Shown here: positions 10,604 through 19,530 of the stretch, in pieces
How the letters are laid out: each line of letters starts with the position of its first letter
How positions within the stretch are numbered: position 1 is the stretch's first letter
Assembly (NCBI RefSeq): GCF_001039355.2
Contig: NW_019773750.1
Span: 4,296-26,416, forward strand
DNA: 22,121 nucleotides
From: Lingula anatina
Taxonomy: Eukaryota; Brachiopoda; Lingulata; Lingulida; Lingulidae
Direction: 5' to 3'
Made by a program: the position numbers and the translations under genes
The notes under the pieces: generated by a model
What the model was told of the DNA's origin: nothing
Seen by the model: only the letters and a program-made list of their open reading frames with translations
Database searches by the model: none

Positions 10604-10636
10604 CACCACCACCACCACACACACACACACACACAC
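10604..10636. repeat. (CCA)n/(CA)n microsatellite
   Basis: A CCA run passes directly into a CA run of about eleven units, inside the hAT-like element next to a C homopolymer. Confidence 0.9.
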
Positions 10637-11207
10637 CCTCCCCCCTTGGGGGCTTCGCCCCATTGTGTCCGCTTACTGTCCCCCCCCNNNNNNNNNNNNN
10701 NNNNNNNNNNNNNNNNNNNNNNNNNNNNNNNNNNNNNNNNNNNNNNNNNNNNNNNNNNNNNNNNNNNNNNNNNNNNNNNNNNNNNNNNNNNNNNNNNNNN
10801 NNNNNNNNNNNNNNNNNNNNNNNNNNNNNNNNNNNNNNNNNNNNNNNNNNNNNNNNNNNNNNNNNNNNNNNNNNNNNNNNNNNNNNNNNNNNNNNNNNNN
10901 NNNNNNNNNNNNNNNNNNNNNNNNNNNNNNNNNNNNNNNNNNNNNNNNNNNNNNNNNNNNNNNNNNNNNNNNNNNNNNNNNNNNNNNNNNNNNNNNNNNN
11001 NNNNNNNNNNNNNNNNNNNNNNNNNNNNNNNNNNNNNNNNNNNNNNNNNNNNNNNNNNNNNNNNNNNNNNNNNNNNNNNNNNNNNNNNNNNNNNNNNNNN
11101 NNNNNNNNNNNNNNNNNNNNNNNNNNNNNNNNNNNNNNNNNNNNNNNNNNNNNCACACCCTCCCCCCTCGGGGGCTTCGCCCCCTTGTGTCCGCTTACTG
11201 CCCCCCC
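10632..11207. repeat. Duplicated segment on both sides of the assembly gap
   Basis: About 55 bp immediately left of the gap (10632-10687: CACACCCTCCCCCCTTGGGG onward) recurs almost exactly right of it (11154-11207: CACACCCTCCCCCCTCGGGG onward). Each copy contains the hairpin GGGGGCTTCGCCCC and ends GTGTCCGCTTACTG plus a C run. This may be a minisatellite inside the element or the unmerged overlap of two contig ends. Confidence 0.85.
10688..11153. other. Assembly gap (466 N)
   Basis: Undetermined bases. Open frames running across it are meaningless. Its position inside a C/G-homopolymer and CA-repeat region explains why it was not sequenced. Confidence 1.
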
Positions 11208-11234
11208 TGGCATTTTGCTCAGACTACGGCCCTG

Positions 11235-13087
11235 ACTCACACAAAATTTTACAATGAAATATTAAACCGGTAGTACTAGCACAGTGCTCTACCTGCACAT
11301 CACTTGATGATAATTTTACAACAATTAATTTTATTTTCATAGATCACTTAAGCAAATCATTTTTTGTTTAAGGATAACTTCAAAAGTGTCGTTTCAGGTT
11401 CGTGAACTGGTGGGCATGAACAAAAAATAAATAAATCACAATGAAAACATCGTGTGCGGATAGAGTACTGTACTACAACTTATTTACACATGTATAATAA
11501 TAAGCGAGCGACGTGCAGGGTTGACGCTTGGATTTAGTCCATTTTATTAGAAGTTTCATGAATAAAACATTTGTTGCACGCTGCACTTCATTCGATACAC
11601 GTTTTGATGCAGAAAATTACAACCCAAAGCAAACATTGCATTTCAAACCAAATCAAATGTCAGCCCTGCAAGTTGACTATACGACAAACGCAAGACAACG
11701 TTGACATGGGTGCGGGCGCTGGCGAACACGAATCTGACGTCATTTCTGGGAGTGCGTCCAATCTCAACTTAGACGGTTGTTACGAGACACTGAAATTAAA
11801 TGAAAAATGAAATAAATTAAACAAAATCCATGTGAGAGAAAAAATATCTAGTGAAATACAATCTTCATACCGACCCTTTTTGGTATGTATTAAGAGATAT
11901 AAAAGTCATATTATATATATAAGAATAGATATATCCTCGGTATATTGAACCTACACGTTCTATACAATGACATCATTACTATTGCATACCCTCTACACAC
12001 TGTTACACGTCAACATACTAATATTTATATTAATCCATCTTTGCTAAGCCATATCCCTCCACAAGGAGTATTGTGATGGAGACTGCATATTTGCCCACAT
12101 AGATAATTTTATCATGAAAACAGAAAACCGGCCGTACAATCACGCTGCTCTGTATACCAACTATTACAAAAGATATCAGTGTTTGGACTTTATATATTTG
12201 CGGAATTAAAAGTAGATAAATGTAAACATTTTACAGAAAGCCTATTTTTGATAAAGATAACTCTGGATTTTGTAAATGCGGGGATCAGGGTTACAATGTA
12301 GTAATATAAAATTGTTTCGGTTCCGTAGGATAACATAAAACACTGGTCAATGACAATTAACATGTTGTTTATAGGGCACAAGGATGCAGAAAGTGTTTGG
12401 TTTTTGTCTTGTTTTATTTATGCATTATATTGCTTATTGTGTGAGTAGTCTGACATAAATTCAGCATTTTATTGCTACATGTGCTTATTAAAACCACTTC
12501 GCTTTTATAGACAGAAAAAGAATGATTTTACCAATTACTTGATTTCAATTCAGCCACTTAATTAATTTTGTAATCCGAACACTAGAATTTTAGCTTTATT
12601 TCTTTTAAAATCAGATACTTTGTTCGAGCATTTTATTCCCGATTGTAAAATCAAGGATGGAATGAAATTGAATCATGAAAATTGAAGTCAAGGGAGGTCG
12701 ACAGTGTCTAGCAAATGTACGTTTGCTTTCCTGGTCGAGGTTAGTTCTCTAGAAAACCACTGGTTTGTTGTCAGTTTACTTTAACAAACAGGATAATTTT
12801 GTACAAACCGCTGTCGTAAGATAAAAAAAGGCACCCATTGGGAGCTGAGAATGCACCGATAGTTACCTGCTTTGTCGCCTTGCTTTGTTTAAGACGGAAT
12901 AACGCGTTCAGACCTTTGGACGGCTGGGATAATCTTTTCACTTCTTTATGAGCAAACACTTTCCTTCTGGAAAAGGCAACATAAAAAGCTATTTAACTTT
13001 TCAAGCTCATTTCGGCATTCGTGTCAATGAAATATACCCAAGAACAATTACCCCTGAAGTGGGAAATGCATACTTTTTGACAAAATA
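11235..13087. other. AT-rich stretch, no gene seen
   Basis: 1.85 kb with short open frames only, including a 79-codon plus-strand frame at 11571-11810 that shows no domain, signal peptide or membrane segment. No repeat ends or RNA genes recognised. Confidence 0.5.
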
Positions 13088-13631
13088 TCGTCAACATAAA
13101 CCGATCAGTGTTGCCTTATGCCATCTATACCGTACTTACAACAAACTACATCAGTTCTCAGTGCCAAAATTTCAGTTTACGTGTGGAAATTGTGACAATG
13201 TGGCATATAAAGCTTCTTCCTCTCCTCCTGACCTTGGCCCTTTCTGAATACCTCTCACCAAATGCTCACCTGGTTACATAATAGTACCACTGTCGTGGGA
13301 TTGTGTTAGAGAAGACACATTGTTGTTTTCCCTCAATCTAAAACGCTACCGTCAGGTTATTATACAAACAAGCCATTTTGTTTTGCCTATAGACTTTCAT
13401 CCCAAATGAATGAGGTTATTTCCAATAAAAACATGAATGAGACTGTTTTAAGACTAGAAGAATTACAAGGCACAAAACCATAGACATAAAAATTTTGCAC
13501 TCTCAACTTGACCAAACGATTACCAAATCAACAGAGTGCCTAGGAGGCAGAATATAAGGCGCCATTCAGAATATATGATCCCAGTACTATCTGAACCGCC
13601 GACTAAATATGGCTGACCACACTTCAAAAGT
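13088..13631. repeat. Direct repeat of about 545 bp, copy 1
   Basis: Begins TCGTCAACATAAACCGATCA. The same sequence restarts at 13633, one base after a single N at 13632. Copy 1 ends inside the left terminal repeat of the PIF/Harbinger-like element described at 14140. It lacks a 22-bp internal tandem duplication and a TTA-microsatellite expansion that are present in copy 2. Confidence 0.9.
13558..13624. repeat. Orphan left terminal repeat of the PIF/Harbinger-like element
   Basis: Begins GGCGCCATTCAGAATATATG and matches the left end of the full element at 14140. It is preceded by TAA (13555-13557) and ends where copy 1 of the direct repeat stops at the N. The rest of the element is missing here, as expected if this is the end of a contig from the other haplotype. 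Confidence 0.8.
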
Positions 13632-13632
13632 N
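13632..13632. other. Single N at the junction of the 545-bp direct repeat
   Basis: One undetermined base exactly between the two copies. Confidence 1.
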
Positions 13633-14205
13633 TCGTCAACATAAAACGATCAGTGTTGTCTTATATGATCTATACAGTACTTACAACAAACTACATCAGT
13701 TCTCAGTGCCAGAATTTCAGTCTACGTGTGGAAAGTGTGACAATGTGGCATATGAGGCTTCTTCCTCTTCCTCCTGACCTTGGTCCTATCTGAATACCTC
13801 TCACCAAAATGCTCACCTGGTTACATAATAGTATCACTGTCGTGGGATTGTGTTAGAGAAGACACATTGTTGTTAGAGAAAACACATTGTTGTTTTCCCT
13901 CAATCTAAAACGCTACCATCAGGTTATTATACAAACAAGCCATTTTGTTTTGCCCATAGACTTTCATCCCAAATGAATGAGGTTATTGTTATTATTATTA
14001 TTCCCAATTAAAACATGAATTAGACTGTTTTAAGACTAGAAGAACTACAAGACACAAAACTATAGACATAAAATTTTTGCACTCTGAACATGACCAAACG
14101 CTTACCAAATCAACAGCGTGCCTAGGAGGCAGAATATTAGGCACCATTCAGAATATATGATCCCAGTACTAACTGATCTGCCGACTAAATATGGCCGACC
14201 ACACT
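13633..14205. repeat. Direct repeat of about 545 bp, copy 2
   Basis: Same order of sequence as copy 1, with scattered substitutions of a few percent. Two length differences are visible. GTTAGAGAARACACATTGTT occurs twice at 13850-13894 but once in copy 1, and an (ATT)n run near 13984-14003 is expanded. Such differences are typical of two haplotypes or of a moderately old tandem duplication. Confidence 0.9.
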
Positions 14206-14538
14206 ATCTAGAGATGTCGTTGATTCGATCCTAATTATCTCCCCGCCTGCACACGCGCCATTAAATGGATCGGGGCCGTAGCAATAGTCCGAAGGTCATT
14301 GGTCTGAATATTCACTATAGAACCTTCGGACCAATGAACCCTTGATTAAAAAAATCGATGAAAATGTTACCACTTTTCGGACCAATGAACCTTCGGACCA
14401 ATGAACCTTCGGACTATCGAGACGCCTCCAATGGATTAAATCTCGGCTCCGAGGTTTAATTGCTAGGCCCCTGCAGCGGTCGGCCATATTAAGTCGGCGG
14501 ATCAGTTAGTACTCGGATCACCTGTTTTGAATGGGGCC
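14140..14538. mobile_element. PIF/Harbinger-like MITE, 399 bp, about 63-bp TIRs
   Basis: The left arm (14140 onward: GGCACCATTCAGAATATATG) and right arm (read on the minus strand from 14538: GGCCCCATTCAAAACAGGTG) stay aligned for about 63 bp with about ten mismatches. They share AGTACTAACTGATC and ATATGGCCGACC. The right flank is TAA (14539-14541); the left flank is TTA here and TAA in the orphan left arm at 13555. A 3-bp TWA duplication and GG...ATTCA ends suit PIF/Harbinger elements. There is no coding capacity. The interior is occupied by a second, unrelated inverted repeat (14284-14417). Confidence 0.75.
14284..14417. mobile_element. Nested inverted-repeat element built from a TTCGGACCAATGAACC 16-mer
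   Basis: The left end is ATAGTCCGAAGGTCATTGGT; the right end read on the minus strand gives ATAGTCCGAAGGTTCATTGG. The right part contains the 16-mer CCTTCGGACCAATGAA in direct tandem, and a further copy lies near 14331-14348. So the same word is used both as terminal inverted repeat and as tandem unit. The element is 134 bp, lies wholly inside the 399-bp MITE and is presumably the younger insertion. Confidence 0.75.
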
Positions 14539-14541
14539 TAA

Positions 14542-15147
14542 GTGAGGAGTGAGGGTAACCACTGAGAAAATAACAATAATGGAGGGGGGTCGACGAAAAA
14601 TGAAGCTGTGCATTAATTGATTGGTGTCTCGGCCCTCGGATATAAACGGCGTAGCAAAGACGTTCTTTTTTTGTCTGAATTTCATAGTGACACCAGTGAG
14701 GATAAATGTTTGTGTATCAATTAACCTGTATGAATGTAAAGTAAATGTGCGCAAACGCGAAAACGACTAAGAATTTTTTTGTTTTCATCATCCATTACAA
14801 AATCCAGATATTTTTCTTTGTGAATACATTTTAATGAATTACAGGTTCTTAGCTCAGACGTCTCCTCAAGTTCACCTTGCCAGTTTTGTTAAATGTCGCT
14901 GCTAACGCGTTCCTGGAAAATGCTAACTTTTAGGTGACTTCCGTTTTAATCATAATCTTCAAATACCTTTTCAATTCAGAGCTTAATGATTTTAGGTTAA
15001 ATTTGCTTTGCATTTTACCTTTCATATAAGGAGAAGTTCTTCCAGCTTTTCCTCCAAATTCGTGGTTTGATATTTTGAAATGAAAACCCAAAATTTAAAG
15101 TTGTTTTGCTAAAACAGAAGTAGAAGCAGTCGACAATCTTCTGTCTT
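14542..15147. other. AT-rich stretch, no gene seen
   Basis: Short open frames only; no repeat ends or RNA motif recognised. Confidence 0.5.
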
Positions 15148-15425
15148 GGTAGATCTTAGTTATTTAATTTATATGTAAAATATGGCTATATTGTCAGATC
15201 AGTTTTACTTCCAGGCTCAAGTCAGAAGATCATATATTAATGTTATTTCTCTTAAAAAACGAGCTAAAAATAGGTAAAATTAGTTCTTGAACAAAGAAGC
15301 CATGGTAGATCGTAATTCATTATTTAAGTTACATGTAAAATATGGCCACAATTTATTGTCAGATCAGTTTTACTTCCAGGTTTAAGTCAGCAGATTATAC
15401 ATTATTGGTCATTTCTATTAAACTA
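15148..15425. repeat. Local repeat, two diverged copies about 156 bp apart
   Basis: Copy 1 (about 15148-15260) contains GGTAGATCTTAGTTATTTAA, TATGTAAAATATGGC, then GTCAGATCAGTTTTACTTCC. Copy 2 (about 15304-15424) repeats these in order, with indels. A partial third copy occurs at 16147-16235. Confidence 0.75.
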
Positions 15426-15429
15426 GACA

Positions 15430-15525
15430 GAAAAGCTGGCAAATATACAGACACCATACAGGAAACAAGGCAGCAAAGCTGACAAACGTTCAGGCACTAC
15501 ACAGAAAATAGTGCACCAAATAGTT
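15430..15525. repeat. Imperfect tandem pair, about 47-bp unit
   Basis: AGAAAAGCTGGCAAATATAC followed by AGACACCATACAGG is echoed by AGCAAAGCTGACAAACGTTC followed by AGGCACTACACAG. This is a diverged tandem duplication with no coding meaning that I can see. Confidence 0.55.
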
Positions 15526-15710
15526 TTGGCCAACTTTGATGCACTGCTACATAATACTTTAAAGCAGCATAATCACTCTTACCCTCTTACATTATTTACT
15601 ACAGGTAACATAGACATTGTAAAACTAGCAAGTGATTCAGTTTCATGGCATATAAAAGCCACTGAAAATGCTAATATGTGAAAAATAAAAAAATTCACAC
15701 AAAAAATAAT

Positions 15711-15981
15711 AATTACCATAAATGTAAACAGATCATGGCTATTTTCAAAGTAACCTGGCTCTTTACCAAACAAAGCTACTCAGTACATCTGGAGTAAAAC
15801 AAAAATACAGTTTGGCAGTTATGGGGCAAACATCACCAAAATTGTGAAAAAAAAAAATTACTATAAATGTAAACCGACCATGCCGATTTTCAAAAGCAAC
15901 CTGCCTTGTTACCAAAAAAGCCACTCAGTAAATTAAAAGTAAAACAAAAATACGGTTTGAAAGTTATGGGGCGAACTTCAC
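15711..15981. repeat. Tandem pair with 145-bp period
   Basis: Unit 1 starts AATTACCATAAATGTAAAC at 15711 and unit 2 starts AATTACTATAAATGTAAACC at 15856. Both run through TTTACCAAA or GTTACCAAA, CTACTCAGTA or CCACTCAGTA, and GTAAAACAAAAATAC. They end at GTTATGGGGC plus AACATCAC or GAACTTCAC. Similarity is high over the whole unit. No protein or RNA family was recognised. Confidence 0.8.
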
Positions 15982-16030
15982 ATGTCAGACAGCAAAAGCG
16001 ACGGCACAGACAAACAGACCAATCAGAATT

Positions 16031-16057
16031 TATACAGACATTTACAGTGTCTGTATA
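16031..16057. repeat. Perfect 10-bp hairpin
   Basis: TATACAGACA (16031-16040) and its exact inverse complement TGTCTGTATA (16048-16057) are separated by 7 nt. It lies just after the 145-bp tandem pair and may mark the edge of that repeat; it is too short for a microRNA precursor on its own. Confidence 0.7.
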
Positions 16058-16146
16058 TAAAAATGACCTGCAAAAATAAATAGACAATGCCACCTGCCAA
16101 AATTAGCCCATGACTACACCTTACTAATGTATGAATCGTCTGTCAT

Positions 16147-16235
16147 AGTAGATCTTAGGTATCAAATTTATATGTAAAATATGCTTATGACTTGTCAGAT
16201 GACAATTACTGCTATGTTTATCAGGTACTTAATTG
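16147..16235. repeat. Third, partial copy of the 15148 repeat
   Basis: Shares AGTAGATCTTAGGTAT, TTTATATGTAAAATATG and TTGTCAGAT in the same order and orientation as the copies at 15148 and 15304, then diverges. Confidence 0.6.
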
Positions 16236-16582
16236 TTACTACAATGTTAAACAAACAAAGAACATTCCAAGATTGAAAAAATGGTTGATTTACAAAGATT
16301 TATTGTGAAACAAATTTTCCTTTGCTCAGTACAAAAACAATGTCTATTCATTAGAATTACATGTAGTTGGAATGAACAATATATGCAATTTACAGTTAAA
16401 TTGAACACAAGCAATCATAGGGAACAAACAGATAACATCCAATTAATATCAAACAAATTTGAAAACCTACTGATACAAACTGCCTTTCCCACCTGCTAGT
16501 GTAAATTAAGTAAGATCAAAGGAAATGTTTCAGTCCTTTGATACTAGTGGTTTGTTATATTACCCCGGTGAAGTTGATTCCT
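16236..16582. other. AT-rich stretch, no gene seen
   Basis: Contains a 72-codon plus-strand open frame (16281-16499) with no recognisable motif and AT-driven composition. No repeat ends seen. Confidence 0.45.
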
Positions 16583-16852
16583 GGTTCCTTATTCCTTATT
16601 CGGTTACTTATTCAAATGTGAAGTTGGTTACTTATTCCCGGTTCCTTATTCGGTTACTTATTCAACTTTTTTATGTTTTTTTATGATTTTGATGCTAGAA
16701 TACCTGTTTCATCATACTAGCACCCCCTCTTCATCTAGATGACACCCTAAAATTGTTAAATATACCAATAAAAACACAAAATATAACCCATTCCTTATTC
16801 AAAAGTCCTGTTACTTATTCGGTTACTTATTCCTTATTCGGTTACTTNTTCA
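16583..16852 (+). repeat. Clustered 12-mer repeat GGTTACTTATTC
   Basis: Variants GGTTACTTATTC and GGTTCCTTATTC, with truncated CCTTATTC units, occur in two clusters (16583-16663 and about 16796-16852). About 130 bp of AT-rich sequence separates them. All units are in the same orientation. The N at 16848 falls at position 8 of one unit, where every other unit has A, so here it looks like a single uncalled base rather than a hidden gap. Confidence 0.8.
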
Positions 16853-17189
16853 TAATATCCTTTGCACTGGTATGATTAATAAAGAGTATTCAAATCCATT
16901 TCATAAACAAATTCCTTTCAACATTTACACTTTATCAAGGTCATAAATATACAGATAGGCATGTGCTGAATTGGATATATTTGCAGTAATTGTATCAATT
17001 ATAGCTAGTATATGATAGGCCTCTATGATAGGCCTCTAAGCAGATATAAAGTAGATACTGGAACCACAATGCAAATGGCTGAATGCACATATTACTGTTC
17101 AGAAGACATATCTTACAAAGTTTGACTTTAACACTGATCCAAACTGTCTGCCACCCAAGTTATTTCTTCAGAACTTTCATTCCACCTTC
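16853..17189. other. AT-rich stretch, possible decayed 3' end of the integrase gene
   Basis: No repeat or RNA motif. A doubled ATGATAGGCCTCTA word sits at about 17013-17038. The part nearest 17189 may hold remnants of the integrase C-terminal region on the minus strand (a GGMKVLKK-like stretch at about 17160-17190), but stops interrupt it. Confidence 0.4.
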
Positions 17190-17276
17190 TTACTGAAATA
17201 CTACTACATTCTTTCCTTTCTTTGCCTCATACTATCTCTTGTACTTTGCTTGAGACTTTTCAACTTTCTTCTTGTA
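17190..17276 (-). pseudogene. Integrase block 5 (basic helix, with stops)
   Basis: After ATATATTTTCAG it reads YKKKVEKSQAKYKR, then a TAG (17232-17234), then YEAKKGK, and a TAA at 17190-17192. This corresponds to the family's lysine-rich helix ending in Q-x-x-Y-D-x-K. The TAG falls where the family commonly has a glutamine next to the conserved tyrosine. The stops show loss of coding constraint. Confidence 0.75.
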
Positions 17277-17669
17277 CTGAAAATATATAGTTTATAGAAA
17301 TTGTATTAAATAGGGTATGTTTCAGTATAAATGGGAGAAGCAAAGTTCAAGTTTTTGCCATATAAACTTATACTGTGCACAGAGCCAGCAGGATAAATGA
17401 AGTTAGCCCCAGAAATTACAATACTGAACCTGCTGCCATCACTATTCTGTTGACACATTTTTACAAAATTTTCTAAATGTTGCAATATTTTTATGAACAG
17501 ATTACGTGTGACATCTTTTTTTTCTATAAAACTTGTGTGAAACCAAATATTGCTCAATGTAAGGGGCTACTCTTTAATCTTGCATGGACCAAAATAAAAT
17601 ATAAAAAAAAAATTAAGAAATTAATAGCATATTCAGAGGAAGTTGAACATGTAAGTCCCACATGCATAC

Positions 17670-17768
17670 CTTAGCGTGTAACTCAGTAAGTTGCTGGTGT
17701 TGGAATTCCACCTGCACATTACAGTCTTCTTTGCTGGGCATTGTCACTTCTTTCTCTATGTACCTCAA
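17670..17768 (-). pseudogene. Integrase block 4 (post-core segment)
   Basis: 99 bp, exactly 33 codons, bounded by CTGATTTTGCAG and AAG/GTATGC. It reads LRYIEKEVTMPSKED, then QHQQLTELHAK. Its acidic, Glu/Gln-rich character and position match the linker between the rve core and the basic helix in this family. Intact in itself. Confidence 0.7.
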
Positions 17769-18285
17769 CTGCAAAATCAGAAAATTAATGATCAAAAATG
17801 AACAAAATCAATTATGTTTATTAATTAATCCACATCTTAAGGTGCCAATACACTCATTATTTTTTTGATGAAATATAAGAATTTCATTTGTACATAATAT
17901 GCCATGCAATGCAATGGTAGACAAGATCAAGATTCATCATCCCTATGATCATAAAAGCAAAATGCATTTTATATTTAAGGGGCCTTGGGCTGTTTTTTAT
18001 GCCAAAATATAATCAACAGTCCTTAAGGTCTGGCCAGAATATACACCTAAAAATGCTATTTTTTAGAGTATAAAATATTAGGAGTATATTACCCTTATAA
18101 ACCCCCATATTCCCAAAGTAATTACTTTTGGGTCTGCTATCTTAATATGCCTTGTCATCATGCCATGATTTGAACATAGCTCTGGCCTTAGTCTGCTCAA
18201 ATGATGTTTTGGAACAAATATAGGACACCAACAAGCTCACAAGGACAGTGTTCTTGCATAATGCATCTGTATGCATACTATTTAC
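17769..18285 (-). other. Intron of the integrase pseudogene (blocks 3 to 4)
   Basis: 517 bp between a GTAAAT donor and a TTTGCAG acceptor. It contains an imperfect palindrome CCCAAAGTAATTACTTTTGG at about 18113-18133; otherwise featureless AT-rich sequence. Confidence 0.65.
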
Positions 18286-18545
18286 CTTGCATGGCAGCCG
18301 AGCCTCCCTGTTGAACATCAGGAAAAAAGAACAGTATCCAGTGGCGCAGTTTTGTGCTGTACGATATGCAAAGGTCACTGCTCCAGATATACCTTTCACA
18401 GTCATTCTACCTCTCATTAGTGACTTTTGAGAGTGACACTTTTGAGTGTTTGGTAAAACCGCTCATCTAACTCATTTGTCTGTGGGTGGTGCACAGCTAT
18501 AATCTTGTGTTTGATTCCCCACTCTTTCAGAAGGTCATCTAACAG
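18286..18545 (-). pseudogene. Integrase block 3 (catalytic Glu and AYRT region)
   Basis: After a TTTATTTCTGTAG acceptor it reads WGIKHKII, HHPQTNELDERFYQTLK (the glutamate region), then runs into a TAA at 18417-18419. A different frame then carries AYRTAQNCATGY, FFLMFNREARLP and ends CK at a clean AAG/GTAAAT donor. Between the serine after TLK and the alanine of AYRT lie 68 nt, which is not a multiple of three; the family usually has about 22 residues there. One net frameshift therefore splits the block. Confidence 0.85.
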
Positions 18546-19468
18546 CTACAGAAATAAAATATTTGATGTTAAAATGGATAAATATGTATTTCGGCAATTC
18601 AATTTTTGCACTGGGAGACGTTATGCACATCTTTCCAAATATTTGCTTCTATTGATGCAAAGAGTAAGACTTTTCATGCACAATTGCTGCCCTCCTTGAA
18701 AGTTGTTCAGTCCACTCCATGGTTATAGGGATATCATAACTCAATAAGACAATTAAATAGTGTGGCACTCCTAGTATGAAAAGTAATAACCCTGAGATGT
18801 TACATGTCCATCTCACCTCAGCATTGCAAGCTTCAGACATCTGTCTCCGTCTGACTGCTTTATTCCATGTACACATCACTAATAGTCACTTTTGTATTGC
18901 ATGTACTGACCCTATGTAAACCATTAGCATATATACATAGTTCTAAAGTATCCCATTGTATAGAGACCACAATAAAGGAGGGCCTTCCATAGCCCTTCAG
19001 TAGTAGTAATAGGAGGAGCAGTAGTAGTAGCTGTAGCAGTTGTAGGAGCAGTGACGCTGAAATAAAAATCTGGGAGAAACTAAAGGAGTGTTGTGTTCTT
19101 CACTGGCTGTGCAAGGGATATAAAAAATTCCAAAGAATTGCCCATGTATGAAAATTATATTTAAAAACATAATCCTACTTAGTCATTTTCTACTGTATTA
19201 AACAGTTTACATTGATAATAAAAATGGTTATAATTGAGCAGAGTAGGCTTCCAATATTACACATGCTCTAAACTGATTAGTACAGAAATAGATATCACTG
19301 GTAATCAGTTACACATTCACAGGCATGCCAACAAAATTGAAGCCAATATTCACCGTAAAACCTTTATCATATTTGGCATAAATAAAGGGGTGGTGATTGT
19401 ATCCTTTCCAGTTTCCAATTTATGCCAAAGACTTACTAATTCTTAATTCATATTACAAATTTTGAGAC
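18546..19468 (-). other. Intron of the integrase pseudogene (blocks 2 to 3)
   Basis: 923 bp of AT-rich sequence. An imperfect AGT/AGC trinucleotide repeat lies at about 19000-19052. Short open frames on both strands have no recognisable motifs. Confidence 0.6.
19000..19052. repeat. Imperfect AGT/AGC/AGG trinucleotide repeat
   Basis: AGTAGTAGTAATAGGAGGAG and following GTAGTAGTAG, GTAGCAG units, with a three-base period throughout. Lies within an intron of the integrase pseudogene. Confidence 0.8.
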
Positions 19469-19530
19469 ATTTAACTCATTACAAAATTCTGATCCCTGGT
19501 CAGTCAGCAATGTTTTTGGGGGCACCCATT
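19469..19530 (-). pseudogene. Integrase block 2 (second catalytic Asp)
   Basis: 62 bp following a strong TTTTTTTCTCAG acceptor. It reads VPPKTLLTDQGSEFCNELN, which matches the P-x-x-x-x-[ST]-D-x-G segment around the second catalytic aspartate. Starting with two bases, it completes the codon left open by block 1. The downstream donor at GTCTCA is poor; a better GTAATA lies a few codons further on but would lengthen the D-to-E spacing beyond the family norm. Confidence 0.8.

Larger units (their letters stand above)
10242..11234. mobile_element. hAT-like MITE with CAGGGCCGTAG termini
   Basis: The left end is CAGGGCCGTAG at 10242. The right end is its exact inverse, CTACGGCCCTG, ending at 11234. 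CAGGG ends are characteristic of the hAT superfamily. Inside both ends lie G/C-homopolymer-rich inverted sequences (GGGGGGGCAG...TGCCCCCCC near 10259-10287, CTGCCCCCCCTGG near 11199-11210). Flanks of GCCCACAC on the left and ACTCACAC on the right agree at 6 of 8 positions and could be a decayed 8-bp target duplication, though one extra A intervenes. The middle is an assembly gap, so true length and coding content are unknown; the visible parts carry no transposase. Confidence 0.7.

Noticed and set aside
10527-11273. Long open frames across the N run
   Set aside because: They are produced by undetermined bases and by C/G/CA repeats.
11571-11810. 79-codon open frame ending shortly before an AT-rich run
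   Set aside because: No domain, no signal peptide, no splice sites or promoter; could be chance. It cannot be excluded as a small gene but nothing supports it.
12948-13247. 99-codon plus-strand open frame with a CGNC pair, partly open also in the second copy of the direct repeat (from 13633)
   Set aside because: The shared part differs between copies almost entirely by amino-acid-changing substitutions and a small length change, which is the opposite of coding constraint. No family recognised.
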